In this document: in pieces, positions 8,529 to 16,610 of the stretch
How positions within the stretch are numbered: position 1 is the first letter of the stretch
Layout of the letters: each line of letters opens with the position of its first letter
Origin: Alkalihalobacillus sp. LMS6
Lineage (GTDB): Bacteria > Bacillota > Bacilli > Bacillales > Bacillaceae_D
Assembly: GCF_024362765.1 (NCBI RefSeq)
Contig: NZ_CP093302.1
Coordinates: 864,001 to 928,000 of the forward strand
Direction: 5' to 3'
Length of the DNA stretch: 64,000 nucleotides
Made by a program: the position numbers and the translations under genes
Notes under the pieces: generated by a model
Told to the model about the DNA's origin: nothing
Seen by the model: the letters and a program-made list of their open reading frames with translations, nothing else
Database searches by the model: none

Positions 8529-10595
8529 TTGGCATTGAATGATCGAAGCCAAAAAATTCTCAATGAGATCATCAGTAATCGACAAATTACGAGCGGCGTA
8601 ATTGAAAAAAAATACGAGTTAAGCCGTCGCCAGCTTGGATACACCATTCAAAAAATTAACGAATGGCTGGGATCCGAAGATCTCCCTGAGATAGAACGAA
8701 CGAGGCAAGGTCATTTCATTGTTGATCAGTCTGTTTTTTCAAAGTTATCACGTCAACCTGCGGACGCATCAGTCGTAACACAAGAACAAGGGTTTTTAAC
8801 AGAGGAGCAGCGCAGTCATTATCTTTTATTTATGCTTCTAGCCAACAAAGAAGAATTATCGTTGTTTCACTTCCAATCGGAGTTAGGCTATAGCAAAAAT
8901 ACGATATTAAATGATTTAAAACGTGTGCAGGAGCGGTTAAACGAATTTAACCTTGATATTTATTACTCCCGTCGCGATGGCTATCTGCTCCAAGGAAAAG
9001 AGCTCAACATCCGTAAGCTTCTCATTCATCTTGTTGATTTAGCGATTCACTCAAATCAAGAAACGATGTGGTTAGAAGAGGTTGCGAACATTGAGAAAGA
9101 CGAGATAGAAGATTTGCAGAAGCGAATTGAAAAAGTGGAGCAACGTTTAGGAATTCGTTTTACCGATGAAAAAATGTTGGCAATGCCTTATATCTTTCTC
9201 TTAGTTTTAAAAAGAATCGCAAGTGGTTCTGTACTTGAACCCTTCCCAATTGAATATGAAGAGTTGTCCGATACAAAAGAATATCAGGCAACCGAGTACA
9301 TTTTTCAAAATATGAATAATGTACCAAAGCAAGAACGTCTTTTTATTACACTGCATTTACTTGCGGCTAATGTTCACTGGTCCGACTTACTAACAGAGGA
9401 TGACTCGATTCCGGATTTAATTCCAGCTCTTTCAAATATGCTTCGGTCGTTTGAAAAGAGTGCTTGTATTTATTTACAGGAGCGGGAGTTGTTATTAAAG
9501 AAACTGGTACAACATACAAAGCCGGCGTATTATCGCATTCGTTATCAGTTAACAGAAATGGAAACGGTTCAAAATCCATTTAGCAAAGAATATCGAGAAC
9601 TTCACCATCTTGTGAAGCGAAGTCTAGGGCCATTAGAAGAACTGTTTGGAAAAGAGATCCCGGAAACGGAAGCGATCTACTTAACGATGCTCATTGGTTC
9701 TTGGATGACTCGACAGGGTGAAAGTATAGACAAAAAAATAAAAGCGATTGTTGTATGTCCACAAGGTGTATCGGTTTCACGGTTAATGTTAAAAGAACTG
9801 AAGGAATTGTTTCCAGAATTTATCTTTCTTGATTCTCTATCTGTTCGACAGTTCAACTCCTATGAATTGTCCTACGATCTGATTTTCTCACAAACGTCTT
9901 TAGCAACAGAAAAGTTGCTTTATGTAACGAAAGCGTTTCTCAGTCGAGAAGAAAAGTATCGTTTGAAGCAGCAAGTCATGCAAGATATTCACGGGTATAA
10001 GCCAACAACGATTAATATTGATCACTTAATGGATATGATTAGTGGTTATGCAACGGTTGAAAATGAAAACGATTTAAGAAAAGCCTTACACGGTTATTTC
10101 TTTCCAACTGAAAGCAATACGTACACTGATGAAGCACTGCAAGACAGTCTTAGTACCTTTTTGACTAAAGGAGTCATGCAACAGCTAGACGCTGTGGAAG
10201 ATTGGGATGAGGCATTAAGGCAAGCCTCAAAACCTTTAGTAGACCAAGGAATTGTCGAACCACGTTATGTTGATGCGCTTGTCGCGAATAAAGATCGAGA
10301 TCCTTATATCGTTATAGGTCCTGGTCTAGCGATTCCGCATGCGGCGCCAGAAGAAGGCGTCATCCAAACGGGAATGAGTTTGTTGCAGCTAAAAGAGCCT
10401 GTTCACTTTACAGAAGAAGAACAGATTCACGTCATCATCGTGATTGCTGCTAAAGACAAACATCAACATATTCGAGCTTTAAGGCAGCTTATCAAGCTTG
10501 CTGGCTCAACTAAAGATCGTCGAGCATTTTTACAAGCGCCATCAATAGAGAAAATGGCAAACATCATTATGGCCTATTCGATGGATGAGGAGTAG
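8529..10595 (+). CDS. PRD-containing transcriptional regulator with EIIB and EIIA domains (MtlR/LicR type)
   Basis: 688 residues. Order: HTH (about 5-60, RQITSGVIEKKYELSRRQL), second Mga-like HTH (about 90-165, YSKNTILNDLKRVQ), PTS-regulation domains (about 185-400, conserved His in ITLHLLAANVHW and IRYQLTEME), an EIIB-Gat-like domain (about 410-490) with Cys in VVCPQGVSVSRL, and an EIIA domain (about 535-688) with active-site His in GPGLAIPHAAPEEG. It has DNA-binding HTHs rather than an RNA-binding CAT domain, so it is probably a DNA-binding activator whose activity is set by PTS phosphorylation. TTG start after AAAGGAGGG. It heads the PTS genes; IIA starts 22 bases after its stop. Confidence 0.88.
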   Translation: MALNDRSQKILNEIISNRQITSGVIEKKYELSRRQLGYTIQKINEWLGSEDLPEIERTRQGHFIVDQSVFSKLSRQPADASVVTQEQGFLTEEQRSHYLLFMLLANKEELSLFHFQSELGYSKNTILNDLKRVQERLNEFNLDIYYSRRDGYLLQGKELNIRKLLIHLVDLAIHSNQETMWLEEVANIEKDEIEDLQKRIEKVEQRLGIRFTDEKMLAMPYIFLLVLKRIASGSVLEPFPIEYEELSDTKEYQATEYIFQNMNNVPKQERLFITLHLLAANVHWSDLLTEDDSIPDLIPALSNMLRSFEKSACIYLQERELLLKKLVQHTKPAYYRIRYQLTEMETVQNPFSKEYRELHHLVKRSLGPLEELFGKEIPETEAIYLTMLIGSWMTRQGESIDKKIKAIVVCPQGVSVSRLMLKELKELFPEFIFLDSLSVRQFNSYELSYDLIFSQTSLATEKLLYVTKAFLSREEKYRLKQQVMQDIHGYKPTTINIDHLMDMISGYATVENENDLRKALHGYFFPTESNTYTDEALQDSLSTFLTKGVMQQLDAVEDWDEALRQASKPLVDQGIVEPRYVDALVANKDRDPYIVIGPGLAIPHAAPEEGVIQTGMSLLQLKEPVHFTEEEQIHVIIVIAAKDKHQHIRALRQLIKLAGSTKDRRAFLQAPSIEKMANIIMAYSMDEE

Positions 10596-10617
10596 AGAGA
10601 ATAGAGGTGAAACCACA

Positions 10618-11082
10618 ATGCGTCTTGATGAATCAACTATATTACTTGATATCAACGCCACAGATAAAGAAAGCGTTTTGAAGCAAATGTCAGACAATCT
10701 TGTTCGTGAAGGGCTTGTTAAAACAAGTTTTGTCGATGCCATTATCGCGAGAGAAAACGAATATCCGACTGGTTTACCTACTGCTGGAGTGGCGGTAGCA
10801 ATCCCGCATACGGATGTGGAACACGTAAACGAGAAGACGATCAGCATTGGTCGTCTGAAAGAGGCTGTCCCTTTTGGCATGATGGGAGGCGACCCTTCTG
10901 AGCAAGTGCAAGTAAAAGTTGTGTTTATGCTCGCAATGAAGGAAGCGCATGCACAGCTGACATTATTACAGCAATTGATGCAACTCTTTCAAAACGAAAG
11001 CAAGTTAATGCAAATTGTAAACGCATCATCTAAAGAAGAAGTAAAACTATTAATCGATGACAGTCTCGAATTGACTGTATAA
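10618..11082 (+). CDS. PTS sugar transporter subunit IIA (galactitol/fructose-type)
   Basis: 154 residues from an ATG preceded by AGAGGTGAAA. EIIA of the fructose/mannitol fold: the active-site His is in VAVAIPHTDVEHV, and ARENEYPTGLPT precedes it as usual. It would take phosphate from HPr-His-P and pass it to the IIB cysteine encoded next. It sits between the PRD regulator and IIB with short gaps, in the gatA position. The sequence resembles the IIA domain at the regulator's C-terminus, a common arrangement. Confidence 0.88.
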   Translation: MRLDESTILLDINATDKESVLKQMSDNLVREGLVKTSFVDAIIARENEYPTGLPTAGVAVAIPHTDVEHVNEKTISIGRLKEAVPFGMMGGDPSEQVQVKVVFMLAMKEAHAQLTLLQQLMQLFQNESKLMQIVNASSKEEVKLLIDDSLELTV

Positions 11083-11095
11083 GGAGGAACTAATC

Positions 11096-11380
11096 ATGGC
11101 AAAGAAAAAAGTATTAGTCGCATGTGGAGCAGGAATCGCAACATCAACGGTGGTAAACAACGCAATCGAAGAAATGGCAAAAGAACACAAAATTGCTGTA
11201 GATTTGGTTCAAATTAAAATTTCTGAAGTAGGTGCACACCGCGATACAGCAGACTTACTCGTTACAACAGCGATGACACAAACTGAATATCCTTTCCCAG
11301 TTATTAATGCACGTTCATTTTTAACAGGAATTGGTACAGACAAAACAAAACAAGAGATTTTGGACGCATTGAAAGCATAA
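11096..11380 (+). CDS. PTS sugar transporter subunit IIB (galactitol-type)
   Basis: 94 residues. The N-terminal P-loop KKVLVACGAGIATSTVV contains the phosphorylated Cys of the lactose/galactitol IIB fold, and VDLVQIKISEV and DLLVTTAM strands follow. Length is normal for GatB. Start after AAGGAGGA. Followed after 78 bases by IIC, with a hairpin in between. Confidence 0.9.
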   Translation: MAKKKVLVACGAGIATSTVVNNAIEEMAKEHKIAVDLVQIKISEVGAHRDTADLLVTTAMTQTEYPFPVINARSFLTGIGTDKTKQEILDALKA

Positions 11381-11405
11381 TTGCATAAAAACCATTATGA
11401 ATGAA

Positions 11406-11439
11406 GACGGAATTTCTAGTGTGACTGGGAATTCCGTTT
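11406..11439 (+). other. Intercistronic hairpin between IIB and IIC
   Basis: ACGGAATT (11407-11414) and AATTCCGT (11430-11437) can pair with a 15-base loop. Only TTTC follows, so it is not a strong terminator; it may set the ratio of soluble to membrane subunits through partial termination or RNA processing. Confidence 0.4.
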
Positions 11440-11458
11440 CAATAAAGGGGGAACAACC

Positions 11459-12718
11459 ATGGATGGATTTGTTGATTTCATTCAAGGATTCTTAGATTTA
11501 GGTGCGACGGTTATTTTGCCGGTAGCGATCTTTATTCTAGGATTAGTATTTGGACAAAAACCAGGAAAAGCCTTTCGCTCCGGTTTAACAATTGGAATTG
11601 CGTTCGTTGGGATCTTCCTAGTAGTAGACTTACTTGTTAACAATTTAGGGCCAGCTGCTCAAGGCATGGTGGACCGATTAGGCGTTGAACTAAACGTAAT
11701 TGATGTTGGTTGGCCCGCATCGTCTTCAATCGCATGGGCTTCCGTTGTGGCAGCATTTATTATTCCGTTAGGTCTTGCTGTAAACGTCATTATGTTATTA
11801 ACAAAGACAACAAAAACAATGAACGTCGATATTTGGAACTTCTGGCATTACACGTTCACAGCAGCAATGGTTTATGTCGTTTCTGGAAACATTTTTATTT
11901 CATTACTTGCTGCAATCATTTTCCAAGTTGTCTGTTTGAAAGTTGCAGATTGGACAGCTCCAATGATTAGTAAATTTTACGATCTACCAGGTGTTTCAAT
12001 TGCAACAGGTAGTACAATCTCGTATGCACCAGGAATCTTCTTAGTTAAAGGGTTGCAAAAAATTCCTAAAGTGAAAGACTGGAATGCAGATCCAGAATCC
12101 ATTGAAAGACGCTTTGGCATCTTAGGCGAATCCATGTTTATTGGTTTAGTGCTTGGTGCCACGATCGGTGCCTTAGCCGGTTATAGCGTTGGTGAAATTG
12201 TTGAAATTGGTATCGCGATGGCTGCAGTTATGGTCTTAATGCCACGTATGGTAAAAATCTTAATGGAAGGTTTGTTACCTGTATCTGAGTCTGCCCGTGA
12301 ATGGTTAAACAAGCGCTTTGGTGATCGTGAAATCTATATCGGTCTAGATGCGGCAGTTGCTTTAGGACACCCAGCCGTTATTTCAACAGCTTTGATCCTT
12401 GTACCAATTACAGTTGCAATGGCGGTACTATTACCAGGAAACGCGCTCCTACCATTTGGCGATTTAGCAACCATTCCATTTATCGTTGCATTTATCGTAG
12501 GTGCTGCTCGCGGGAACATCGTGCATTCTGTTATTGTCGGGACCGTTATGATTGGGATTTCCTTATATGTTGCAACAGACATGGCGCCAATCTTCACGAC
12601 GATGGCACAAGAGGCAAGCTTTAACATGCCTGCTGATTCAGCAATGATTTCAAGTATCGACCAAGGTGGAAACATCGTGAACTGGGTTATTGTTCGATTC
12701 TTCGGTCTATTTTACTAA
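11459..12718 (+). CDS. PTS transporter subunit IIC (galactitol-type)
   Basis: 419 residues, polytopic membrane protein with about ten hydrophobic segments. The start MDGFVDFIQGFLDLGATVILPVAIFILG and the motif GKAFRSGLTIGIAFVGIF are typical of GatC; the region after PMISKFYDLPGVSIATGSTISYAP fits the substrate-binding half. It imports and phosphorylates a polyol together with IIA and IIB. The actual substrate is not set by the family: galactitol, arabitol and other polyols use this IIC type. Start after AAAGGGGG. Confidence 0.9.
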   Translation: MDGFVDFIQGFLDLGATVILPVAIFILGLVFGQKPGKAFRSGLTIGIAFVGIFLVVDLLVNNLGPAAQGMVDRLGVELNVIDVGWPASSSIAWASVVAAFIIPLGLAVNVIMLLTKTTKTMNVDIWNFWHYTFTAAMVYVVSGNIFISLLAAIIFQVVCLKVADWTAPMISKFYDLPGVSIATGSTISYAPGIFLVKGLQKIPKVKDWNADPESIERRFGILGESMFIGLVLGATIGALAGYSVGEIVEIGIAMAAVMVLMPRMVKILMEGLLPVSESAREWLNKRFGDREIYIGLDAAVALGHPAVISTALILVPITVAMAVLLPGNALLPFGDLATIPFIVAFIVGAARGNIVHSVIVGTVMIGISLYVATDMAPIFTTMAQEASFNMPADSAMISSIDQGGNIVNWVIVRFFGLFY

Positions 12719-12751
12719 CTGAACGAAATGCAAAAAGGAGGATGAATCACC

Positions 12752-13789
12752 ATGAAGGCACTGGTTAAAACAGACCATGGATTTGGAAACTTAGAGATAC
12801 AAGACAAACCAGAACCTATACCAGCAGCAGAGCAAGTCAAGATTAAAGTTCGATATGCAGGTATTTGCGGTACCGATCTTCATACGTATGAAGGCCATTA
12901 TAAAGTCGGCGTACCTGTAACACTCGGACATGAATTCTCCGGGGATGTTGTTGAAGTAGGTGAAGCAGTAACTTCTGTAGCTGTAGGGGATCGGGTAACA
13001 TCAGAAACAACGTATTCAGTGTGTGGGGAGTGCGAATATTGTCAAACGAAGGACTATAATCTTTGTAGTCAGCGCAAGGGGCTTGGCACGCAACAAGACG
13101 GTGGTTTCACAAACTATTTAATCGCAAGAGAAGCAAGTGTGCACAAATTGCCTGACGGAGTCGATTACAAAGCCGCTTCCATGACAGAGCCACTCGCTTG
13201 TACGTATCATGCTGTAGAAAAAACAGAAGTCAGCCAAGGAGATATCGTTGTGGTGCTTGGACCAGGAGCGATTGGACTTTTAACCGCTCAAGTCGCAAAA
13301 AGTAAAGGTGCCAAAGTGATCATTACTGGTTTAAATAGCGATAAAATTCGTCTTGAAAAAGCGAAAGAGCTTGGGATTGACTACGTTGTGAATATTCAAG
13401 AAGAGAACTTAAAAGATGTTGTTGATGGCTTAACAAACGGATATGGTGCGGATATTGTGTATGAATGTTCAGGAGCCGTACCAGCTGCCAAACAAGGGCT
13501 AGACCTTCTTCGGAAAAAAGGACAATATTGCCAAGTTGGTATTTATGCTACACCAGAAATACCGTTTGACTTAGAGAAGATTGTTCAAAAAGAAATACGT
13601 GTGGTTGGAACAAGAAGCCAAAAGCATGCCGATTGGCAGCCATCTCTTGAACTATTAAATCGTGGGGACGTCAATGCAAAAGCCCTTGTTACCCATGAGT
13701 ATGACATTACACAGTGGGAAGAAGCCTATCAAGCAATAAAAAGCGGTGAAGCGATTAAAGTGTTGCTCACTCCTGTAAACGAAGGATAA
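12752..13789 (+). CDS. Zinc-dependent alcohol dehydrogenase (polyol/polyol-phosphate dehydrogenase)
   Basis: 345 residues, medium-chain dehydrogenase/reductase. Catalytic zinc site: CGTDLHTYEG (Cys) and GHEFSG (His-Glu); structural zinc: CGECEYCQTKDYNLC with four Cys. Rossmann turn VVLGPGAIGLLTAQ. Close in type to L-iditol/sorbitol, galactitol-1-P and arabitol-phosphate dehydrogenases. In this operon it most likely oxidises the polyol phosphate delivered by the PTS, with NAD(P). Start after AAAGGAGG, 33 bases past IIC. A perfect hairpin follows the gene. Confidence 0.88.
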   Translation: MKALVKTDHGFGNLEIQDKPEPIPAAEQVKIKVRYAGICGTDLHTYEGHYKVGVPVTLGHEFSGDVVEVGEAVTSVAVGDRVTSETTYSVCGECEYCQTKDYNLCSQRKGLGTQQDGGFTNYLIAREASVHKLPDGVDYKAASMTEPLACTYHAVEKTEVSQGDIVVVLGPGAIGLLTAQVAKSKGAKVIITGLNSDKIRLEKAKELGIDYVVNIQEENLKDVVDGLTNGYGADIVYECSGAVPAAKQGLDLLRKKGQYCQVGIYATPEIPFDLEKIVQKEIRVVGTRSQKHADWQPSLELLNRGDVNAKALVTHEYDITQWEEAYQAIKSGEAIKVLLTPVNEG

Positions 13790-13804
13790 CAACCATATGG
13801 TAAA

Positions 13805-13828
13805 GAAGGAAGAGATCGCTCTTCCTTC
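13805..13828 (+). other. Perfect 10-bp hairpin after the first dehydrogenase
   Basis: GAAGGAAGAG (13805-13814) and CTCTTCCTTC (13819-13828) pair perfectly around a 4-base loop. No T run follows, so rather than a full terminator it may be an mRNA-stabilising or pausing element inside the operon, 27 bases before a small gene. Confidence 0.55.
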
Positions 13829-13854
13829 TCCCATACTTGATGGAGGGAACAAAG

Positions 13855-14013
13855 ATGACAGACATGTTTTTAGATTTTATGCTTGGACCAATACGAGGAA
13901 TCGGTGATTTTTATTTTGAACATCAAATGATTTTTAACACGTTAGTCGTAGGGATTGCGTTTGTTGCTTTAATTCGTAAACGTAAGGGAAAGCAACCAAA
14001 GGAGCAGTCGTAA
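13855..14013 (+). CDS. Small single-pass membrane protein in polyol operon
   Basis: 52 residues, ATG after TGGAGGGA. The N-terminal half is amphipathic (LDFMLGPIRGIGDFYFEHQ), followed by one hydrophobic segment (about 26-40, MIFNTLVVGIAFVALI) and a basic tail (RKRKGKQPKE), predicting an inner-face-positive single-pass protein. I do not recognise a family. It lies between two dehydrogenase genes, and the next start is one base after its stop (TAACGTG), so translation is probably linked. Position suggests a helper of the PTS or the dehydrogenases; this is inference. Confidence 0.75.
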   Translation: MTDMFLDFMLGPIRGIGDFYFEHQMIFNTLVVGIAFVALIRKRKGKQPKEQS

Positions 14014-14014
14014 C

Positions 14015-15073
14015 GTGATGGAATCGTTGAAATTATATGGCGTTCAAGATATTCGTTATGAGGACGCGGAAGTGCCAACGCTGAGCCATAGCGATGATGT
14101 ACGCATTAAAATCTCTACCGTTGGGATTTGTGGGTCGGACTTGTCTCGCTTTAAAAAGCTCGGACCATACGTTCCAGGGACAATATTTGGTCATGAATGT
14201 ACAGGCGTAATTATCGAAACAGGCTCATCTGTTACTCATCTTCAAGAAGGGATGCGTGTGGCGGTGTGCCCAACGTTTCATTGTGGTACGTGTCAACACT
14301 GTCTATCTGGTGAGCCAAGCAGGTGCAGTTCACTACATGTTGTTGGCGCAAAACAAGACGGCGCATTTGCAGAATATATCGTTTTGCCATCATCTCACGT
14401 GTTGCCGTTGCCCGACGAAGTGGATGAAGAAAGTGCTGCGCTTATTGAACCGTCCGCAGTAGTTGCTCATGGATTTTACCGCACAAAGATTAAGCCTGGT
14501 GCAACTGTGGCAATTATGGGATGCGGGAGCATTGGTCTGTTAGCCATCCAATGGGCAAAAATCTTTGGCGCTAGCCATATTTTTGCGATTGATATTGATG
14601 ACGAAAAATTGGCTATTGCAAAGGAAATGGGTGCGGACAGTGTCGTAAACTCGAAAGAACGCCCAGCCCATGAACAAATTCGGGAAATAACGAATGGTTT
14701 AGGAGTAGACGTTGCAATTGAATCAGCTGGTTCACCAATCACGTCAGCACAAGTGCTTGCCTTACCTAAAAAAGGTGGCGAAGTCGTGTATTTAGGCATT
14801 CCATACGGAGATGTTCCGATTGAGCGTTTTTACTTTGAACAAATTGTTCGAAATGAATTAAGTATACATGGATCATGGAACGCGCTTTCAACACCATTTC
14901 CTGGACGAGAATGGGAAGCAACAATTCACTACATGAAAACCGGGGCACTGAATGTGGCGCCAATGATTAGCCACCGACTCCCACTGGAACAAGGACCAGA
15001 CGTATTTCAACGAATAACGTCAGGAGAAAAAGGCTTTGTGAAAGTCCTTTTTTATCCACAAGCGAGAGGATAA
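14015..15073 (+). CDS. Zinc-dependent alcohol dehydrogenase, second copy (galactitol-1-phosphate dehydrogenase-like)
   Basis: 352 residues. Medium-chain dehydrogenase with catalytic zinc ligands in CGSDLSRFK and GHECTG, structural zinc Cys cluster in CGTCQHCLSGEPSRC, and Rossmann turn IMGCGSIGLLAIQWAK. The C-terminal part (YMKTGALNVAPMISHRLPLEQ) matches the GatD/sorbitol dehydrogenase group. It differs clearly from the upstream dehydrogenase and may act on a second epimer or step. GTG start 10 bases after AAAGGAG; an ATG one codon later is possible. Ends the operon before a strong terminator. Confidence 0.87.
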   Translation: MMESLKLYGVQDIRYEDAEVPTLSHSDDVRIKISTVGICGSDLSRFKKLGPYVPGTIFGHECTGVIIETGSSVTHLQEGMRVAVCPTFHCGTCQHCLSGEPSRCSSLHVVGAKQDGAFAEYIVLPSSHVLPLPDEVDEESAALIEPSAVVAHGFYRTKIKPGATVAIMGCGSIGLLAIQWAKIFGASHIFAIDIDDEKLAIAKEMGADSVVNSKERPAHEQIREITNGLGVDVAIESAGSPITSAQVLALPKKGGEVVYLGIPYGDVPIERFYFEQIVRNELSIHGSWNALSTPFPGREWEATIHYMKTGALNVAPMISHRLPLEQGPDVFQRITSGEKGFVKVLFYPQARG

Positions 15074-15092
15074 AAGATCATAAAGTCGAATG

Positions 15093-15124
15093 AGTATCTT
15101 ATCAACTAGGTAAGATACTTTTTT
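15093..15124 (+). terminator. Terminator of the polyol operon
   Basis: AGTATCTTA (15093-15101) pairs with TAAGATACT (15111-15119), followed by TTTTTT. Confidence 0.88.
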
Positions 15125-15142
15125 ACGTGTGGAGGGACTAAC

Positions 15143-15253
15143 TTGGAATTTAAGCCACTGGCTACATCACGATTAGATTTAATTCGTATCACGGAATCTT
15201 ATACGAAAGACTTTTTCTCGATTATGTCGAGAGAAGAGGTTACAACATACTAG
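15143..15253 (+). pseudogene. Remnant of a RimJ/RimL-type N-acetyltransferase
   Basis: A TTG shortly after TGGAGGGA opens a 36-codon frame: LEFKPLATSRLDLIRITESY, then a short DFFSIMSREEVTTY end and a stop. This matches the conserved first 40 residues of RimJ/RimL-type GNATs (TxRLxLxxxxxxD...). The rest of the gene is missing: the stop is followed at once by a terminator belonging to the convergent transporter. A deletion relic is the best reading. Confidence 0.6.
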
Positions 15254-15264
15254 GGCGTAAACAT

Positions 15265-15302
15265 AAAAAAACTCGCCAACCGCATGAGTTGGCAAGTTTT
15301 TT
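15265..15302 (-). terminator. Terminator of the MFS gene (works on the minus strand)
   Basis: AAACTCGCCAAC and GTTGGCAAGTTT pair around CGCATGA. Read on the minus strand the one odd position is a G-U pair, and the A run at 15265-15270 becomes the U tract. On the plus strand it would have a C-A mismatch but also a T run, so weak bidirectional action is possible. Confidence 0.82.
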
Positions 15303-15305
15303 CGT

Positions 15306-16550
15306 TTAAGAAGATGCTTGTATACGTCGGGCTTTTCTTCTGTTCAGGTAAAGGATAAGTGCTACGAGAGCGAGTCCAATTCCACCTAAGATTGCAGCAA
15401 TGACGTATGCTGTTGTGAATGACCCTGTTGTTTCCTGGAAATAGGTGGCGATTCGTGGACCTACAAAGGCACCGCCAGAATAGCCAAGAAAGACAATCGC
15501 ATAGTTCATGCCAAAATTCTTATCACCAAACGTGGTTTTTGTAAGTGGAGGAAAGACAACAAGCAACCCACCAAAAGCGAATCCAAGCAAGATGATACAG
15601 ATGGTAAAGAATACCGTATTGCTAGCCATTGTCATCAATAACAAGGCCGCAATCGTCATAATTAAATTAAGCGATAGAGAGGCATAGGAGCCGAAACGGT
15701 CATAAATAAAACCAAAGCTCAATCGTCCAACAAAGTTTGATAAGGTGCTAACACTTACAATGATGGCACCAGCTGCTGCGGTCATACCGACTTGAACTTG
15801 GGCAATAACGGAAGCTGAACTCACGAGCATGGTCCCGGCTGTACTCGCAAACACAAGCGTTAAAAATAAGAGATAAAAAATAGGTGAACGGAGCATTTCT
15901 TTCCAATTTAAATTAATGATATTCGTTGATCCATTCGTCTGCTGTGGAGGTGTGTAGCCAGGCGGCTGATAGCCTTTTGGCGCACTTTTCATTAACCAAC
16001 CTACCGCAAAAATTCCTACTGCAAAAATAATTCCTAGAATACGAAAAGCGCTTGTTACACCGACTTGCTCAATAAGCCAAGCGGAAAAGGGCGAGAGCAA
16101 GAAAGGACCTATTGCGGCACTAGATAGTAAGAAGCCTGATACTTTTCCGCCTTTATCTGGAAACCAGCGCATCGCCGTTACGAGTGCAGAGTTGTACATC
16201 ATTCCTGCACCTGTACCAGCAATTAAACTAAAGGTAACGTAAAGCATAGGGATGGTGGTAACGGAACCAGTTAAAAACCAACCTAGTCCAAAGAGGAAGC
16301 CTCCAACATACATAAGAGGTCTTGCTCCGTATTTATCAACAATGATCCCAGCAAAAATGGCTACGATCGCAAAAATGAGTGTATAAAGCGAATACGCTAA
16401 GCTATAGTCACTCGGTGACCAATCATGTAAAGACGTCATTGGTTCAGAAAATACGCTAAAAATCGCGATGGAAGCGACTAAAAAGATAATTAGCCATGCC
16501 GCACTAAAAATAAGCCAGCGATTCGGATGTGTGTCTTGGTTGTTTTTCAT
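15306..16550 (-). CDS. MFS transporter, OFA (oxalate/formate antiporter) type
   Basis: 414 residues from the ATG that follows AGGAGAG by six bases; an in-frame start 18 bases upstream lies before that site. Twelve membrane segments. Loop 2-3 shows GIIVDKYGARPLMYVGG (MFS motif A form), and VGRLSFGFIYDRFG is its repeat in the second half. LIAGTGAGMMYNSALVTAMRWFPDKGGKVSGF is the OFA signature. Family members exchange small carboxylates; the substrate is not predictable. It lies downstream of the SDR gene on the same strand with a hairpin between. Confidence 0.83.
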   Translation of the reverse strand: MKNNQDTHPNRWLIFSAAWLIIFLVASIAIFSVFSEPMTSLHDWSPSDYSLAYSLYTLIFAIVAIFAGIIVDKYGARPLMYVGGFLFGLGWFLTGSVTTIPMLYVTFSLIAGTGAGMMYNSALVTAMRWFPDKGGKVSGFLLSSAAIGPFLLSPFSAWLIEQVGVTSAFRILGIIFAVGIFAVGWLMKSAPKGYQPPGYTPPQQTNGSTNIINLNWKEMLRSPIFYLLFLTLVFASTAGTMLVSSASVIAQVQVGMTAAAGAIIVSVSTLSNFVGRLSFGFIYDRFGSYASLSLNLIMTIAALLLMTMASNTVFFTICIILLGFAFGGLLVVFPPLTKTTFGDKNFGMNYAIVFLGYSGGAFVGPRIATYFQETTGSFTTAYVIAAILGGIGLALVALILYLNRRKARRIQASS

Positions 16551-16570
16551 CGTTATCTCTCCTAACAAGA

Positions 16571-16601
16571 AACAGCCGATAAGACGAACTTATTGGCTGT
16601 T
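16571..16601. terminator. Hairpin between SDR and MFS genes
   Basis: AACAGCCGATAA (16571-16582) and TTATTGGCTGTT (16590-16601) pair over 12 positions with one imperfect pair. The minus-strand U tract is interrupted (TTTCTTG), so read-through from the SDR gene into the transporter is likely. Confidence 0.55.
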
Positions 16602-16610
16602 TTTAAACAT

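Noticed and set aside
10542-10880. 112-codon minus-strand frame over the regulator/IIA junction
   Set aside because: Fully overlapped by well-supported PTS genes on the plus strand; low-complexity composition typical of a reverse frame.
12334-12675. 113-codon minus-strand frame inside the IIC gene
   Set aside because: Reverse-frame shadow of a hydrophobic membrane-protein gene; no start signal.
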